NCBI RefSeq assembly: GCF_001858025.1
Contig: NZ_LZQD01000002.1
Span: 218,557 to 282,556, forward strand
Direction: 5' to 3'
Origin: Trichormus sp. NMC-1
GTDB lineage: Bacteria; Cyanobacteriota; Cyanobacteriia; Cyanobacteriales; Nostocaceae
DNA: 64,000 nucleotides
A model generated the notes under the pieces. That model made no database searches. It saw only the letters and a program-made list of their open reading frames with translations, and was not told the DNA's origin. The translations under genes were made by a program, and so were the position numbers. Shown here piece by piece: positions 37,186 to 46,226 of the stretch; position 1 is the first letter of the stretch, and every line of letters starts with the position of its first letter.

Positions 37186-37323
37186 TTGGGAAAAATCATT
37201 GAGATCATCAACAAGATCCCCGACTTCTTGGAGAAGTCAGGGATCTGAGGTGATCTGAATATGAGCAATTTTCACAAATCAAATACCTGTTAAAGTGATA
37301 AAAGAGATTATTGTGAAAAAATT

Positions 37324-37479
37324 ATGAGCAAATCTCCCTCAACAGAACCTCAACCCAGCTACGTGAAACTTGCCATGCGAAACATGGTGAGAAAAGGTGG
37401 CACCTCCCTCAAACATTTTGCACTGACCGCTGTAGGGCTATTAAGCCTCCTTGTTGGTCTTGCTTACCTAACTCGCTAA
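37324..37479 (+). CDS. Small DUF3285-family protein
   Basis: This 51-aa protein (MSKSPSTEPQPSYVKLAMRN, then VRKGGTSLKHFALT and a hydrophobic C-terminal helix VGLLSLLVGLAYLTR) fits a short conserved cyanobacterial family with one membrane anchor. Its position just upstream of ybeY, with 13 bp between, suggests co-transcription. The function is unknown. Confidence 0.8.
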   Translation: MSKSPSTEPQPSYVKLAMRNMVRKGGTSLKHFALTAVGLLSLLVGLAYLTR

Positions 37480-37492
37480 CTGAGGAGATTTT

Positions 37493-37999
37493 GTGCCGCC
37501 AACAGTTGCATTATATGTAGAAAATTGTTTGGAAGAATCTTCCCCAAACCTGCCAGTATCGGAGGATACTCTGGAAACCTGGTTTGATCAATGGTTGGAA
37601 ATTCTCACCCCTGATCTTCCACCTGCACCCAGTTACGAAATAGGGCTGCGTTTGACCAATGATGCCCAAATTCAGGAATTAAATGCCCAATACCGTCAGC
37701 TAAATCAACCCACGGATGTTTTAGCCTTTGCTTCCTTAGAGGCAGATTTGCCCCAAAGTCAGGAAATGGTTGCTTCCCAACCTTTGTATTTAGGTGATAT
37801 TGTCGTGTCTATAGATACGGCAGAGCTTCAAGCTCAACAGCAGGAACATAGTTTGTCTACAGAGTTGGCTTGGTTAACTGCTCATGGTTTATTGCATCTT
37901 TTAGGTTGGGATCATCCTGATGAAGAAAGTTTGATGCAAATGTTACAACAACAAGTTATATTACTGAAGGAGATAAGCATTAATATTGACTTAGAATAA
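37493..37999 (+). CDS. ybeY: rRNA maturation endoribonuclease YbeY
   Basis: The start is the GTG at 37493, preceded by TGAGGAG. The 168-aa protein has the UPF0054/YbeY zinc site HGLLHLLGWDH (H-x3-H-x5-H, about residues 131-141). Upstream is the conserved QLNQPTDVLAFASL segment and LGDIVVSIDTA. YbeY is a single-strand endoribonuclease involved in 16S rRNA 3'-end maturation and ribosome quality control. Confidence 0.94.
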   Translation: MPPTVALYVENCLEESSPNLPVSEDTLETWFDQWLEILTPDLPPAPSYEIGLRLTNDAQIQELNAQYRQLNQPTDVLAFASLEADLPQSQEMVASQPLYLGDIVVSIDTAELQAQQQEHSLSTELAWLTAHGLLHLLGWDHPDEESLMQMLQQQVILLKEISINIDLE

Positions 38000-38230
38000 T
38001 GGGCGTGGCTCAAGTTTTATTCTTGGTGGCGATTTTTACAATATTATTGTCATAAATTCTTTAAAATTACGTCAAAGTTGAATTGTGCTATTAAAATTGA
38101 TCAACAATTTTAGATCTTTTGGTTTTACGTTCATGCCCGACCACAGTCCCGGTTGACGCTAACACCCTTTGTGGGTGATACAAAACCACAATTCATTGAC
38201 TAAAATTACCACCTTATAATATTTTGTGTT

Positions 38231-38695
38231 ATGCAGCCCATGTCACAACAAGTTTCGCCGCCATCAACACCAAACCGCTTACCAACCCTTGTGTCAAAAG
38301 AACGGGAACTTTCCTGGCAGATAGCCTCTAATTTATTTGTTAGTTTTAAGTATGCCTGGGCAGGAATCAGCTATAGTTTTCAAACTCAACGTAACTTTCG
38401 TATCCATCTCAGTGTCTGCGCTTTCGCTATTGGATTAAGTATTTTTTTGCATTTACAAGCAGTAGAAATAGCCATTATTGCTATTACTAGCGGTTTAGTT
38501 TTGACGTTGGAGTTATTGAATACAGCTATTGAATCCCTGGTAGACTTAACAGTTAAGCAAACTTACCACGACTTAGCCAAAGTTGCTAAAGACTGTGCTG
38601 CTGGTGCTGTACTTGTGTCGGCTTTGGTATCCTTATTAGTAGCTGCTACACTTTTACTTCCTCCTTTAGTAGCTTTAATCATGACCACTTTTTAG
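38231..38695 (+). CDS. dgkA: Diacylglycerol/undecaprenol kinase (DgkA family)
   Basis: The 154-aa protein has three membrane helices after a soluble N-terminus of about 40 residues. Family motifs are visible: FKYAWAGISYSFQTQRNFRIH and the catalytic LTLELLNTAIESLVDL, then AKDCAAGAVLVSAL. Members phosphorylate diacylglycerol or undecaprenol at the membrane; Gram-positive-like forms usually use undecaprenol. A second ATG at 38240 is an alternative start. The amidotransferase gene follows after 117 bp. Confidence 0.92.
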   Translation: MQPMSQQVSPPSTPNRLPTLVSKERELSWQIASNLFVSFKYAWAGISYSFQTQRNFRIHLSVCAFAIGLSIFLHLQAVEIAIIAITSGLVLTLELLNTAIESLVDLTVKQTYHDLAKVAKDCAAGAVLVSALVSLLVAATLLLPPLVALIMTTF

Positions 38696-38812
38696 ATAAT
38701 TTTTGTACCTCCAACCTTGACTATGACATTGAAGAATTTGGCAAATATGCCTTTTAAAATGCTCATGGAGAGTTATGGATATTTTTGATGCCAATGCAAT
38801 TAGGTAAAAATT

Positions 38813-39415
38813 GTGATTATAGTCATTGATAATTACGATAGCTTTACATATAATTTGGTGCAGTATTTGGGAGAACTAGCCGCAGATTTCCCCATAGCAT
38901 CCGACTTGAAAGTTTTTCGTAACGATAAAATAACCGTAGATGAAATTCAGGCGTTAAATCCTGATGCAGTGGTAATTTCCCCTGGGCCTGGTCGTCCAGA
39001 AGATGCCGGAATTTCTTTAGATATAATTACTGAATTGGGAGCTAGTTTACCGATTTTAGGTGTTTGTTTAGGACATCAAAGTATCGGTCAGGCGTTCGGT
39101 GGTAAAATCGTTTCTGCACCAGAGTTGATGCATGGTAAAACATCCCAGGTATCCCACACTGGAGTTGGAGTTTTTCTAGGATTAGAAAATCCCATTACCG
39201 CCACCAGATATCATAGTTTGGTGATTAACCGCGAAACTTGCCCAGAAGTATTAGAAATCACCGCTTGGGTGGAAGATGGCACAATTATGGGAGTACAACA
39301 CCGGAACTATCCTCACATTCAGGGAGTCCAATTTCATCCAGAGAGTGTACTGACTTCTTCGGGTAAGCAGTTACTGCGGAATTTTCTGGAACAATTACAG
39401 ACGAGAGAGTATTAA
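38813..39415 (+). CDS. trpG: Anthranilate/aminodeoxychorismate synthase glutamine amidotransferase subunit
   Basis: The 200-aa class I glutamine amidotransferase starts at a GTG (MIIVIDNYDSFTYNLVQYLG). It has the oxyanion motif PGPGRPEDAG, the nucleophile Cys in GVCLGHQSIGQ and the His-Glu pair in GVQFHPESVLT. It supplies ammonia to the TrpE or PabB partner in tryptophan or folate synthesis; one protein may serve both, so pabA is an equally fair name. Its stop overlaps the next start (TAATG), which implies translational coupling. Confidence 0.92.
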   Translation: MIIVIDNYDSFTYNLVQYLGELAADFPIASDLKVFRNDKITVDEIQALNPDAVVISPGPGRPEDAGISLDIITELGASLPILGVCLGHQSIGQAFGGKIVSAPELMHGKTSQVSHTGVGVFLGLENPITATRYHSLVINRETCPEVLEITAWVEDGTIMGVQHRNYPHIQGVQFHPESVLTSSGKQLLRNFLEQLQTREY

Positions 39416-40182
39416 TGAAACGACGAGAGTTGATGGGCTATGCTGGGGCAGGTTTGGTGACAGCATTAGTTACTAATTTAGGTTCCCACCTTCGGGTTAA
39501 TGCCCAATCTAGTGGTGTATCCGTTCAATGGTTGGGTCACACTTGCTTTCTGTTTACAGGTAGTGGTGTGAAAATTCTCGTCAATCCATTTCGGACTGTG
39601 GGCTGTACGGCTGGATATCGTCTGCCAAAAGTGACAGCAGATTTGGTATTGATTAGCAGCCAACTGTTAGATGAAGGTGCAGTAGAAGGACTACCAGGAA
39701 ATCCCAAGCTGATTTATGAACCTGGTGTTTATGAGTTTAAAGGTCTTAAGTTGCAAGGAATTTCCACAGACCATGACCGCAAAGGTGGCAAGCAATTTGG
39801 AAAAAATACCGTTTGGAAGTGGAACCAAGGGGGAATGAATATTTTACATTTAGGGGGCGCGGCTGCACCTATTTCCATTGAGCAAAAAATCCTCATGGGT
39901 CGCCCCGATTTGGCTTTGATTCCCGTGGGAGGTAGTGCTAAAGCTTACAATGCTCAGGAAGCAAAACAAGCTGTTGGAGTATTAAATCCAAAACTAGTAA
40001 TTCCCACCCATTACCGGACAAAGGCTGCTGATGCCGCTAGTTGTGAAATTACACCAGTAGATGATTTTCTGAATTTGATGCCGGGTGTAAATGTGAGACG
40101 GAGTAATGATGACACTGTGACGATTAACTCTAAAGCTTTGCCGGAAAATACGGAAATTCAAGTTTTGAGTTATAAGTTTTGA
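39415..40182 (+). CDS. Metallo-beta-lactamase-fold protein with degenerate metal site, exported
   Basis: The 255-aa protein starts with a Tat-like signal (MKRRELMGYAGAGLV, cleavage near VNAQ). The body resembles UlaG-like MBL hydrolases: WLGHTCFLFTGSGVKILVNP at the N-terminal strands and PTHYRT near the end. The usual HxHxDH metal motif after DLVLIS reads SQLLDEG here, and the later metal-binding Asp segment reads LGGAAAP. Most metal ligands are therefore absent. Hydrolase activity is doubtful; a binding role is possible. It is translationally coupled to the amidotransferase gene upstream. Confidence 0.82.
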   Translation: MKRRELMGYAGAGLVTALVTNLGSHLRVNAQSSGVSVQWLGHTCFLFTGSGVKILVNPFRTVGCTAGYRLPKVTADLVLISSQLLDEGAVEGLPGNPKLIYEPGVYEFKGLKLQGISTDHDRKGGKQFGKNTVWKWNQGGMNILHLGGAAAPISIEQKILMGRPDLALIPVGGSAKAYNAQEAKQAVGVLNPKLVIPTHYRTKAADAASCEITPVDDFLNLMPGVNVRRSNDDTVTINSKALPENTEIQVLSYKF

Positions 40183-40194
40183 GTAGTTATTTTT

Positions 40195-40998
40195 ATGAAC
40201 CAAATTATTACTCAAGTTGATGCTTTTACTGATAAAGCATTTACTGGCAATCCTGCGGCTGTGTGTATTTTAGACATTCCTAAATCTAGTGAATGGATGC
40301 AAAAAGTCGCCCAGGAAATGAATTTATCAGAAACGGCTTTTTTAGTTAAACAAGATGATGGTTTTAATTTACGTTGGTTTACACCGACAGTAGAAGTTCC
40401 CCTTTGTGGTCACGCAACTCTAGCCAGCGCTCATGTACTTTGGTCACAGCAGCATTTATCAGCTGATGATGAGGCGCGGTTTTATACTAAAAGTGGCGTA
40501 CTAACTGCCAAATTGCAAGGTGATTGGATTGAGTTAAATTTTCCGGTCAATCACTCACAACCTGTAGAAGCACCTTCAGAATTGAGTCAGGTTTTGGGAA
40601 TACCTTATAAATCTGTTGAGCAAAATTCTCTGGGTTATTTGGTGGAAGTAGAAGCTGAGGAGTTAGTACGAGAAATGCAGCCAAATTTCCAGTTAATGAA
40701 AACATTGCCTGTGGCTGATATTATAGTTACTAGCATAGCCAAATCTGGCTCAGAGTACGATTTTGTCTCTCGCTTTTTTGCACCGGGTTTAGGAATTAAC
40801 GAAGACCCTGTGACTGGTGCGGCTCATTGTTGTTTAGCACCATTTTGGCGTAATAAGTTGGGTAAAGATGAGTTTTTGGCTTATCAGGCTTCTAGTCGGG
40901 GTGGAGTAGTAAAGGTCTATTATGCCGGTGAAAACCGCGTTTTTATATCTGGACAAGCAGTAACAGTGATGCGTGGTGAATTAATTACTTTTTCTTAG
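40195..40998 (+). CDS. PhzF-family isomerase/epimerase-like protein
   Basis: The 267-aa protein has the two-lobed PhzF (diaminopimelate epimerase-like) fold signature: VDAFTDKAFTGNPAAVCIL with the early Gly-Asn-Pro, LSETAFLV with the catalytic Glu position, and the mirror motif EDPVTGAAHCCLAPFW in the second half. Family reactions include isomerisation in phenazine synthesis, but most members have unknown substrates. It begins 12 bp after the MBL-fold gene and is probably in the same operon. Confidence 0.9.
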   Translation: MNQIITQVDAFTDKAFTGNPAAVCILDIPKSSEWMQKVAQEMNLSETAFLVKQDDGFNLRWFTPTVEVPLCGHATLASAHVLWSQQHLSADDEARFYTKSGVLTAKLQGDWIELNFPVNHSQPVEAPSELSQVLGIPYKSVEQNSLGYLVEVEAEELVREMQPNFQLMKTLPVADIIVTSIAKSGSEYDFVSRFFAPGLGINEDPVTGAAHCCLAPFWRNKLGKDEFLAYQASSRGGVVKVYYAGENRVFISGQAVTVMRGELITFS

Positions 40999-41037
40999 GT
41001 CACAATAGGCCAATAAACCTATGTTGAAACTAAAAAA

Positions 41038-41556
41038 ATGACCACTAAACAGAAACATAGTAGAAATTCCCTTCCACAAGATGATATTCGTTCGCTTGTA
41101 GGCACAGAGGGAAAGCGAAATTCGCCCCAAACCCCGCGTCTCTTCCTTAAAGCTTGCACTTGGCCGATTGAAACATTACCTGGATTAAGCCAAGAGGAAC
41201 AATCCCAACTGCAAAATTGTGGCATTACTACCACAGGAGATCTAGTCAAACAAGGAAAAACCCCAGAAGCCAGAGTAGCTTTGGCTAATAAATTACAAGT
41301 ACATCTTCAATATGTAAATAAGTGGTTAGCACTGGCAGATTTAGCAAGTCTTCCCAGTGTGGGAATCCAATATTGTGGTTTATTACTCCATGCTGGTGTT
41401 GCTTCTGTAACACAGTTAGCACAAACTCCCACTCACAGATTGCACCAACAAATTATGCGCTTGCAAGTAGCAACCTTGCAGCGCCGAGATTTGTGTCCAG
41501 CAATTGAGTTAGTACAACAATGGAGTCAACAAGCAAAGGTAATTCGTAATTCGTAA
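41038..41556 (+). CDS. DUF4332 (helix-hairpin-helix-like) protein ending in repeat DNA
   Basis: The 172-aa protein has the DUF4332 pattern of paired helix-hairpin-helix-like motifs: LPGLSQEEQSQLQNCGITTT and LASLPSVGIQYCGLLLHAGV. This suggests nucleic-acid contact. The last five codons (VIRNS) and the stop are read from the GTAATTC heptamer array, so the natural C-terminus has been set by the repeat. The first 35 residues are poorly conserved-looking and a later start is possible. Confidence 0.8.
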   Translation: MTTKQKHSRNSLPQDDIRSLVGTEGKRNSPQTPRLFLKACTWPIETLPGLSQEEQSQLQNCGITTTGDLVKQGKTPEARVALANKLQVHLQYVNKWLALADLASLPSVGIQYCGLLLHAGVASVTQLAQTPTHRLHQQIMRLQVATLQRRDLCPAIELVQQWSQQAKVIRNS

Positions 41557-41850
41557 TTCGTAATTCGTAATTCGTAATTCGTAATTCGTAATTCGTAATT
41601 CGTAATTCGTAATTCGTAATTCGTAATTCGTAATTCGTAATTCGTAATTCGTAATTCGTAATTCGTAATTCGTAATTCGTAATTCGTAATTCGTAATTCG
41701 TAATTCGTAATTCGTAATTCGTAATTCGTAATTCGTAATTCGTAATTCGTAATTCGTAATTCGTAATTCGTAATTCGTAATTCGTAATTCGTAATTCGTA
41801 ATTCGTAATTCGTAATTCGTAATTCGTAATTCGTAATTCGTAATTCGTAA
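41539..41850. repeat. Heptanucleotide tandem array (GTAATTC), about 44 units
   Basis: 312 bp of uninterrupted GTAATTC. It belongs to the STRR class of heptanucleotide repeats known from heterocystous cyanobacteria. The unit places a TAA in every forward frame each 21 bp. It abuts a second, unrelated heptamer array. Confidence 0.96.
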
Positions 41851-41891
41851 ACAGGGAACAGGGAACAGGGAACAGGGAACAGGGAACAGGG
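41850..41891. repeat. Second heptanucleotide array (AACAGGG), six units
   Basis: Six perfect AACAGGG units directly follow the GTAATTC array, and then GAATTCTTAATTTTCCCCGC. A CTCCGCGTCACCGTGTCTCC stretch runs to about 41965. The order of modules mirrors the inverted copy at 13141-13275. Confidence 0.94.
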
Positions 41892-41975
41892 AATTCTTAA
41901 TTTTCCCCGCGTCTCACCCTCTCCGCGTCACCGTGTCTCCCCTGCCTCCTGCCCCCTGCCCCCTGCCTCCAATTC

Positions 41976-42590
41976 CTACTCCTTCACTAGTACACCATTC
42001 AAGAAAATATCAGCGAGTCCTTCGGCCATTTTTTGCATTTCTTGGGGGGATGCGTTAGGTTCCAGGAGGGTATTATCAGAAAAACCTGCGATCGCAAACA
42101 TTCCTAAAAATACCTTAGCCACTAATTTGGCATCTGTCTGACGATAGATACCTTTATCCATGGCCGTTTGAAAGAAGGCTTCAGCCACATCTGTCATTTT
42201 ATCAATGACTTCCGTTTGAATGCGATCGCGCAAATCTGGATGAAACTGCACTTCCATGAAACAAACCCGCATGATATCCACATTTTTCTGCATATTCCAC
42301 ATCCGCCGGCGCATCACTTGGGCTACAGCCTTATAACTGCCCATTTCACTCAATTCTGTGAGTAAATCTGTGAGAATGTCTACCCAGCCACTCGTTGCTA
42401 CTTCGACCAAAATCGCCTTCTTATTGGAAAAATGCCGAAACAGAGTACCCTCAGCGACACCTGCGGCTTGTGCTAAATCGCGGGTGGTTGTACCATCAAA
42501 TCCCTGAGCAGCAAATAACTTTTGTGCCGCTTGGAGAATGCGGGTGCGTGTCTGGGCTTCTGATGTTGGAGGAGAATTAAAAACTCGCAT
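41976..42590 (-). CDS. TetR-family transcriptional regulator
   Basis: The 204-aa protein has an N-terminal TetR helix-turn-helix: RTRILQAAQKLFAAQGFDGT, TTRDLAQAAGVAEGTLFRHF and SNKKAILVEV. The C-terminal ligand domain is all-helical and not diagnostic. It is divergent from the M16 peptidase gene (152 bp between), so that operon is a plausible target. The other side is the STRR array. Confidence 0.92.
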   Translation of the reverse strand: MRVFNSPPTSEAQTRTRILQAAQKLFAAQGFDGTTTRDLAQAAGVAEGTLFRHFSNKKAILVEVATSGWVDILTDLLTELSEMGSYKAVAQVMRRRMWNMQKNVDIMRVCFMEVQFHPDLRDRIQTEVIDKMTDVAEAFFQTAMDKGIYRQTDAKLVAKVFLGMFAIAGFSDNTLLEPNASPQEMQKMAEGLADIFLNGVLVKE

Positions 42591-42742
42591 GGTAGTTATT
42601 GCTATATCTCAGGAACATGACTTGTAGCAATTATTGTCTAACGTCAAATACAAAAAGCGCAGAAAGCTTAATACAAGATTAACGCTCTGTTTGCTAATTA
42701 GCCTATTTCTCACGAAGTGTAACTTTACTTTAATTTTTGCTT

Positions 42743-44383
42743 ATGAATCAGGCAATTTTAGATTTTGGATTTTGGATTTTGGATAGGTTGGATGGTGCTA
42801 ACAAGTTTCACTCTCAATCATCCAAGCAATTATCCCCGTCTCCAATCTTTCGTCGTCTGTTGGCAACTGCTTTGGCGATAATGATATTGTGTTGGGGGTT
42901 AATGCCAGAAATCGCTACAGCGCTACAACCCAAGCAAACATCAATTCAACCCTATTTAGATCAAGTAATTAAGCAGTTAACAGAGTTTCGTCTCGATAAT
43001 GGGTTGAAATTTATTGTTTTAGAAAGACATCAAGCGCCAGTAGTTTCCTTTCTTACCTATGCTGATGTTGGTGGCATAGATGAACCAGATGGACAAACTG
43101 GTGTAGCACACTTTCTAGAGCATTTAGCATTTAAAGGCACAAAACGCATTGGTACTACAGATTATCAAGCCGAAAAACCACTACTAGATCGATTAGAACA
43201 ATTAGACACCCAAATTAGAACCGCTAAAGCCCAAGGAAAAAAAGATGATTTAGAAAAATTACAAACTGAGTTTAAATCAGTAGAATCTCAAGCCCTCAAA
43301 CTAGTTAAACAAAACGAAATGGGGCAAATTGTTGAGCAAGCGGGAGGGGTAGGCTTAAACGCCACCACATCTGGGGAAGCAACCCGTTATTTTTACAGTT
43401 TTCCTGCTAATAAGTTGGAATTGTGGATGTCTCTAGAATCAGATCGATTTTTAGAACCTGTATTTCGGGAGTTTTATAAAGAAAAAGATGTAATTTTGGA
43501 AGAACGCCGAATGCGAGTAGAAAACTCTCCTATTGGCTTAATGATCGAGAGATTTATCGATACTGCTTTCAAAGTCCATCCCTACAGACGACCGGTAATT
43601 GGTTACGACGAGGATATTCGTAATTTAACACCGCAAAATGTCAAAGAGTTTTTTGACAATTACTATGTCCCCAGCAACTTAACGATCGCTATTGTCGGCG
43701 ATGTTAACCCAACTGAGGTGAAAAAATTAGCACAAGTTTACTTTGGGCGTTATCAAGCTAAACCTAAAGCCCAGCCCCAAATTCCCGCAGAACCAAAGCA
43801 AACCGAATCCAGGGAAGTTACCTTACAACTACCTTCTCAACCTTGGTATTTAGAAGGTTATCACCGTCCAGCAGTTACTCATCCTGATAATGCAGTTTAT
43901 GAAATTATTGGTAGTTTATTGAGTGATGGACGCACTTCACGTTTATATAAGTCCTTGGTAGAAAAACAGCGTTTAGCCCTGTCTGCTCAGGGTTCCAGTG
44001 GCTTTCCAGGGGATAAATACCCCAATATGATCTTATTTTATGCTCTCACTGCTCCTGGTCACACAGTTGATGAATTGGCGGTGGCTTTAAAACAGGAAAT
44101 TGAGAGTTTGAAAACCAAGCCTGTAACGGATATTGAATTACAGCGGGTTAAAACTCAAGCGAGGGCGGGTTTATTGCGAAGTCTGGATTCCAATATGGGA
44201 ATGGCGCAGCAGTTGTTGGAATATGAAGTAAAAACTGGTTCTTGGCGGAATTTGTTTAAGCAGTTGGATGACATTGCGTTGGTGACTCCTGCGGATATTC
44301 AGCGGGTAGCACAGGCGACATTTACGCCGGAAAATCGGACAGTTGGTAAGTTGTTGTCGAAGAAGGTGACAGTTGACAGGTGA
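42743..44383 (+). CDS. M16 family zinc peptidase, catalytic member
   Basis: Starting at the ATG at 42743, the 546-aa protein has the inverted zinc motif HFLEH (about residue 124) and the distal Glu region (about 200-246), the site of M16 insulinase-type peptidases. The first 15 residues (ILDFGFWILDRL) are encoded by a TTTTGGA repeat of a kind dispersed in this window, so the true start may be further down, before the hydrophobic segment LLATALAIMILCWGLMPEIA (a signal peptide or anchor). It pairs with the inactive homologue 114 bp downstream. Confidence 0.9.
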   Translation: MNQAILDFGFWILDRLDGANKFHSQSSKQLSPSPIFRRLLATALAIMILCWGLMPEIATALQPKQTSIQPYLDQVIKQLTEFRLDNGLKFIVLERHQAPVVSFLTYADVGGIDEPDGQTGVAHFLEHLAFKGTKRIGTTDYQAEKPLLDRLEQLDTQIRTAKAQGKKDDLEKLQTEFKSVESQALKLVKQNEMGQIVEQAGGVGLNATTSGEATRYFYSFPANKLELWMSLESDRFLEPVFREFYKEKDVILEERRMRVENSPIGLMIERFIDTAFKVHPYRRPVIGYDEDIRNLTPQNVKEFFDNYYVPSNLTIAIVGDVNPTEVKKLAQVYFGRYQAKPKAQPQIPAEPKQTESREVTLQLPSQPWYLEGYHRPAVTHPDNAVYEIIGSLLSDGRTSRLYKSLVEKQRLALSAQGSSGFPGDKYPNMILFYALTAPGHTVDELAVALKQEIESLKTKPVTDIELQRVKTQARAGLLRSLDSNMGMAQQLLEYEVKTGSWRNLFKQLDDIALVTPADIQRVAQATFTPENRTVGKLLSKKVTVDR

Positions 44384-44497
44384 CAGGTGACAGTAAAGAA
44401 GGATAGGAAGAAGGTGAGTTTTCTTCCTTTGCTCCCTTCTTGCTGTTTTCACGAAATTGAGAAAAAGAGAAGAGAGAAATAGAGAAATAGAGAAATT

Positions 44498-46009
44498 ATG
44501 TTGAATTTTTTGGTGAAGGGTAAGAAATTGAAATTTTTACTTAGGTTTTCCAAGAGTTGGCGATTTTTTTCGGCTTTGGTGATTGCTTTACTGTTAACGT
44601 TTAATTTTTCTTGGGCGGCGACAGCAGCAGCGAAGCATTACACTGATTTACAGTTTGCACCTTTACCGGAAATTAAGTTACCCAAGTATGAACGGTTTGT
44701 ACTGGATAACGGTTTGGTAGTGTATTTGATGGAAGATCATGAGCTACCTTTGGTAAGTGGTACGGCGCTTGTGAGGACAGGTAGCCGTTGGGAAGCAGGT
44801 GAGAAAACTGGTTTAGCTGATCTTGTGGGTTCAGTAATGAGAACTGGTGGAACTCTCAAGCATTCACCTGATCAATTAAATGAGATATTGGAACAACGGG
44901 CGGCTTCAGTAGAAACCAGTATAAGTGAAGCTGCTGGTAGTGCTAGTTTTGAAAGTCTGAGTGAAGACTTAGAAACGGTGTTTGGGCTATTTGCGGAGGT
45001 GTTGCGAGAACCAGCGTTTGCTCAAGAAAAGTTGGATTTTATCAAAACCCAGGTTAAGGGTGGTATTGCTCGGCGCAATGATAATCCTAACAGCATTGCC
45101 AGTCGGGAAATGCGGAAATTAATCTATGGCCAAAATAGTCCCTATGCTCGTACCGTAGAATATGCGACTTTGGATAAAATTAGCCGTGAGGATTTACTGA
45201 AGTTTTATCAGGAATACTTTCATCCCAATAATATAATTTTAGGGATTGTGGGAGATTTTAACGCCAAAAAAATGCGATCGCTCATCCAAAGTCAATTTGG
45301 TGATTGGAAACCCAACTCTAAAATCGCTAAAACCCCATTACCATCAGTATCACCAGCTAATTTGGGTGGGGTATTTTTTGTTAATCAACCCCAACTGACA
45401 CAGAGTAATATTCTTGTCGGACATCTAGGTGGAAAATTCGATAGTCCTGACTATGCGGCATTAGATGTAATGAATGGGGTGTTAAATGGGTTTGGGGGTA
45501 GATTGTTTAATGAAGTGCGATCGCGTCAAGGTTTAGCTTACTCTGTATATGGTATGTGGAGTCCCCGCTTTGACTATCCTGGAATGTTTATTGCTGGTGG
45601 ACAAACTCGCTCCGATGCTACAGTTCAGTTTATCAAAGCCTTGCAAACAGAAATTAAACGTCTGCAAACTCAAACCGTAACAGAAAAAGAATTGCAAATT
45701 GCAAAAGAATCTACACTCAACTCGTTTGTGTTCAATTTTCAAGATCCAGCCCAAACTTTATCACGGTTAATGCGCTACGAATACTATGGTTATCCGGCTG
45801 ATTTTCTGTTTCGCTATCAAAAAGCTGTCATCGCCACAAAAGCGGCAGATGTACAAAGAGTAGCACGCAAATACCTGCAACCAGAAAATCTAGTCACCCT
45901 AGTAGTGGGTAATCAAACCGCCATTCAACCACCATTGACGGAGTTAGCTGCTAAGGTGACACCCATAGATGTCACTATTCCCAGTTCTCAAACCCAACCA
46001 CAGAATTAA
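44498..46009 (+). CDS. M16 family peptidase homologue lacking the zinc motif
   Basis: The 503-aa protein has an N-terminal signal or anchor (FFSALVIALLLTFNFSWAAT) and the M16 fold. At the site of HxxEH the sequence is GLADLVGSVMRTGG, without the ligands. The C-terminal substrate-binding features are present (FGGRLFNEVRSRQGLAYSVY). M16B peptidases often work as heterodimers of one catalytic and one non-catalytic subunit, and this gene directly follows the catalytic partner. A terminator hairpin follows at 46029-46072. Confidence 0.9.
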   Translation: MLNFLVKGKKLKFLLRFSKSWRFFSALVIALLLTFNFSWAATAAAKHYTDLQFAPLPEIKLPKYERFVLDNGLVVYLMEDHELPLVSGTALVRTGSRWEAGEKTGLADLVGSVMRTGGTLKHSPDQLNEILEQRAASVETSISEAAGSASFESLSEDLETVFGLFAEVLREPAFAQEKLDFIKTQVKGGIARRNDNPNSIASREMRKLIYGQNSPYARTVEYATLDKISREDLLKFYQEYFHPNNIILGIVGDFNAKKMRSLIQSQFGDWKPNSKIAKTPLPSVSPANLGGVFFVNQPQLTQSNILVGHLGGKFDSPDYAALDVMNGVLNGFGGRLFNEVRSRQGLAYSVYGMWSPRFDYPGMFIAGGQTRSDATVQFIKALQTEIKRLQTQTVTEKELQIAKESTLNSFVFNFQDPAQTLSRLMRYEYYGYPADFLFRYQKAVIATKAADVQRVARKYLQPENLVTLVVGNQTAIQPPLTELAAKVTPIDVTIPSSQTQPQN

Positions 46010-46028
46010 AACTCCCATTATTTACTGA

Positions 46029-46072
46029 TGAGATTTCCAATTTCTACAAAGAAGTCGGGAATCTCATTTTTT
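46029..46072 (+). terminator. Rho-independent terminator after the M16 pair
   Basis: TGAGATT (46029-46035) pairs with AATCTCA (46060-46066), followed by six T. The loop contains a relic of the GACTTCTT palindrome family. Confidence 0.8.
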
Positions 46073-46226
46073 ATAGGTTTTTCGTAGACAAAATGCCTGA
46101 AATTATGTCTTGAAAATAATGCAAAAAAGCTTGAATTTATCAGACAAAATTTGAAAATATAAGAAGAGGATTTTAAAATTGTGGATTGATTCTATCCATA
46201 CTAGTATTTTAGGAGGTGATTCAAGA

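Noticed and set aside
41539-41891. CRISPR array
   Set aside because: The units are 7 bp with no spacers between them, and no cas gene is present. It is an STRR array.
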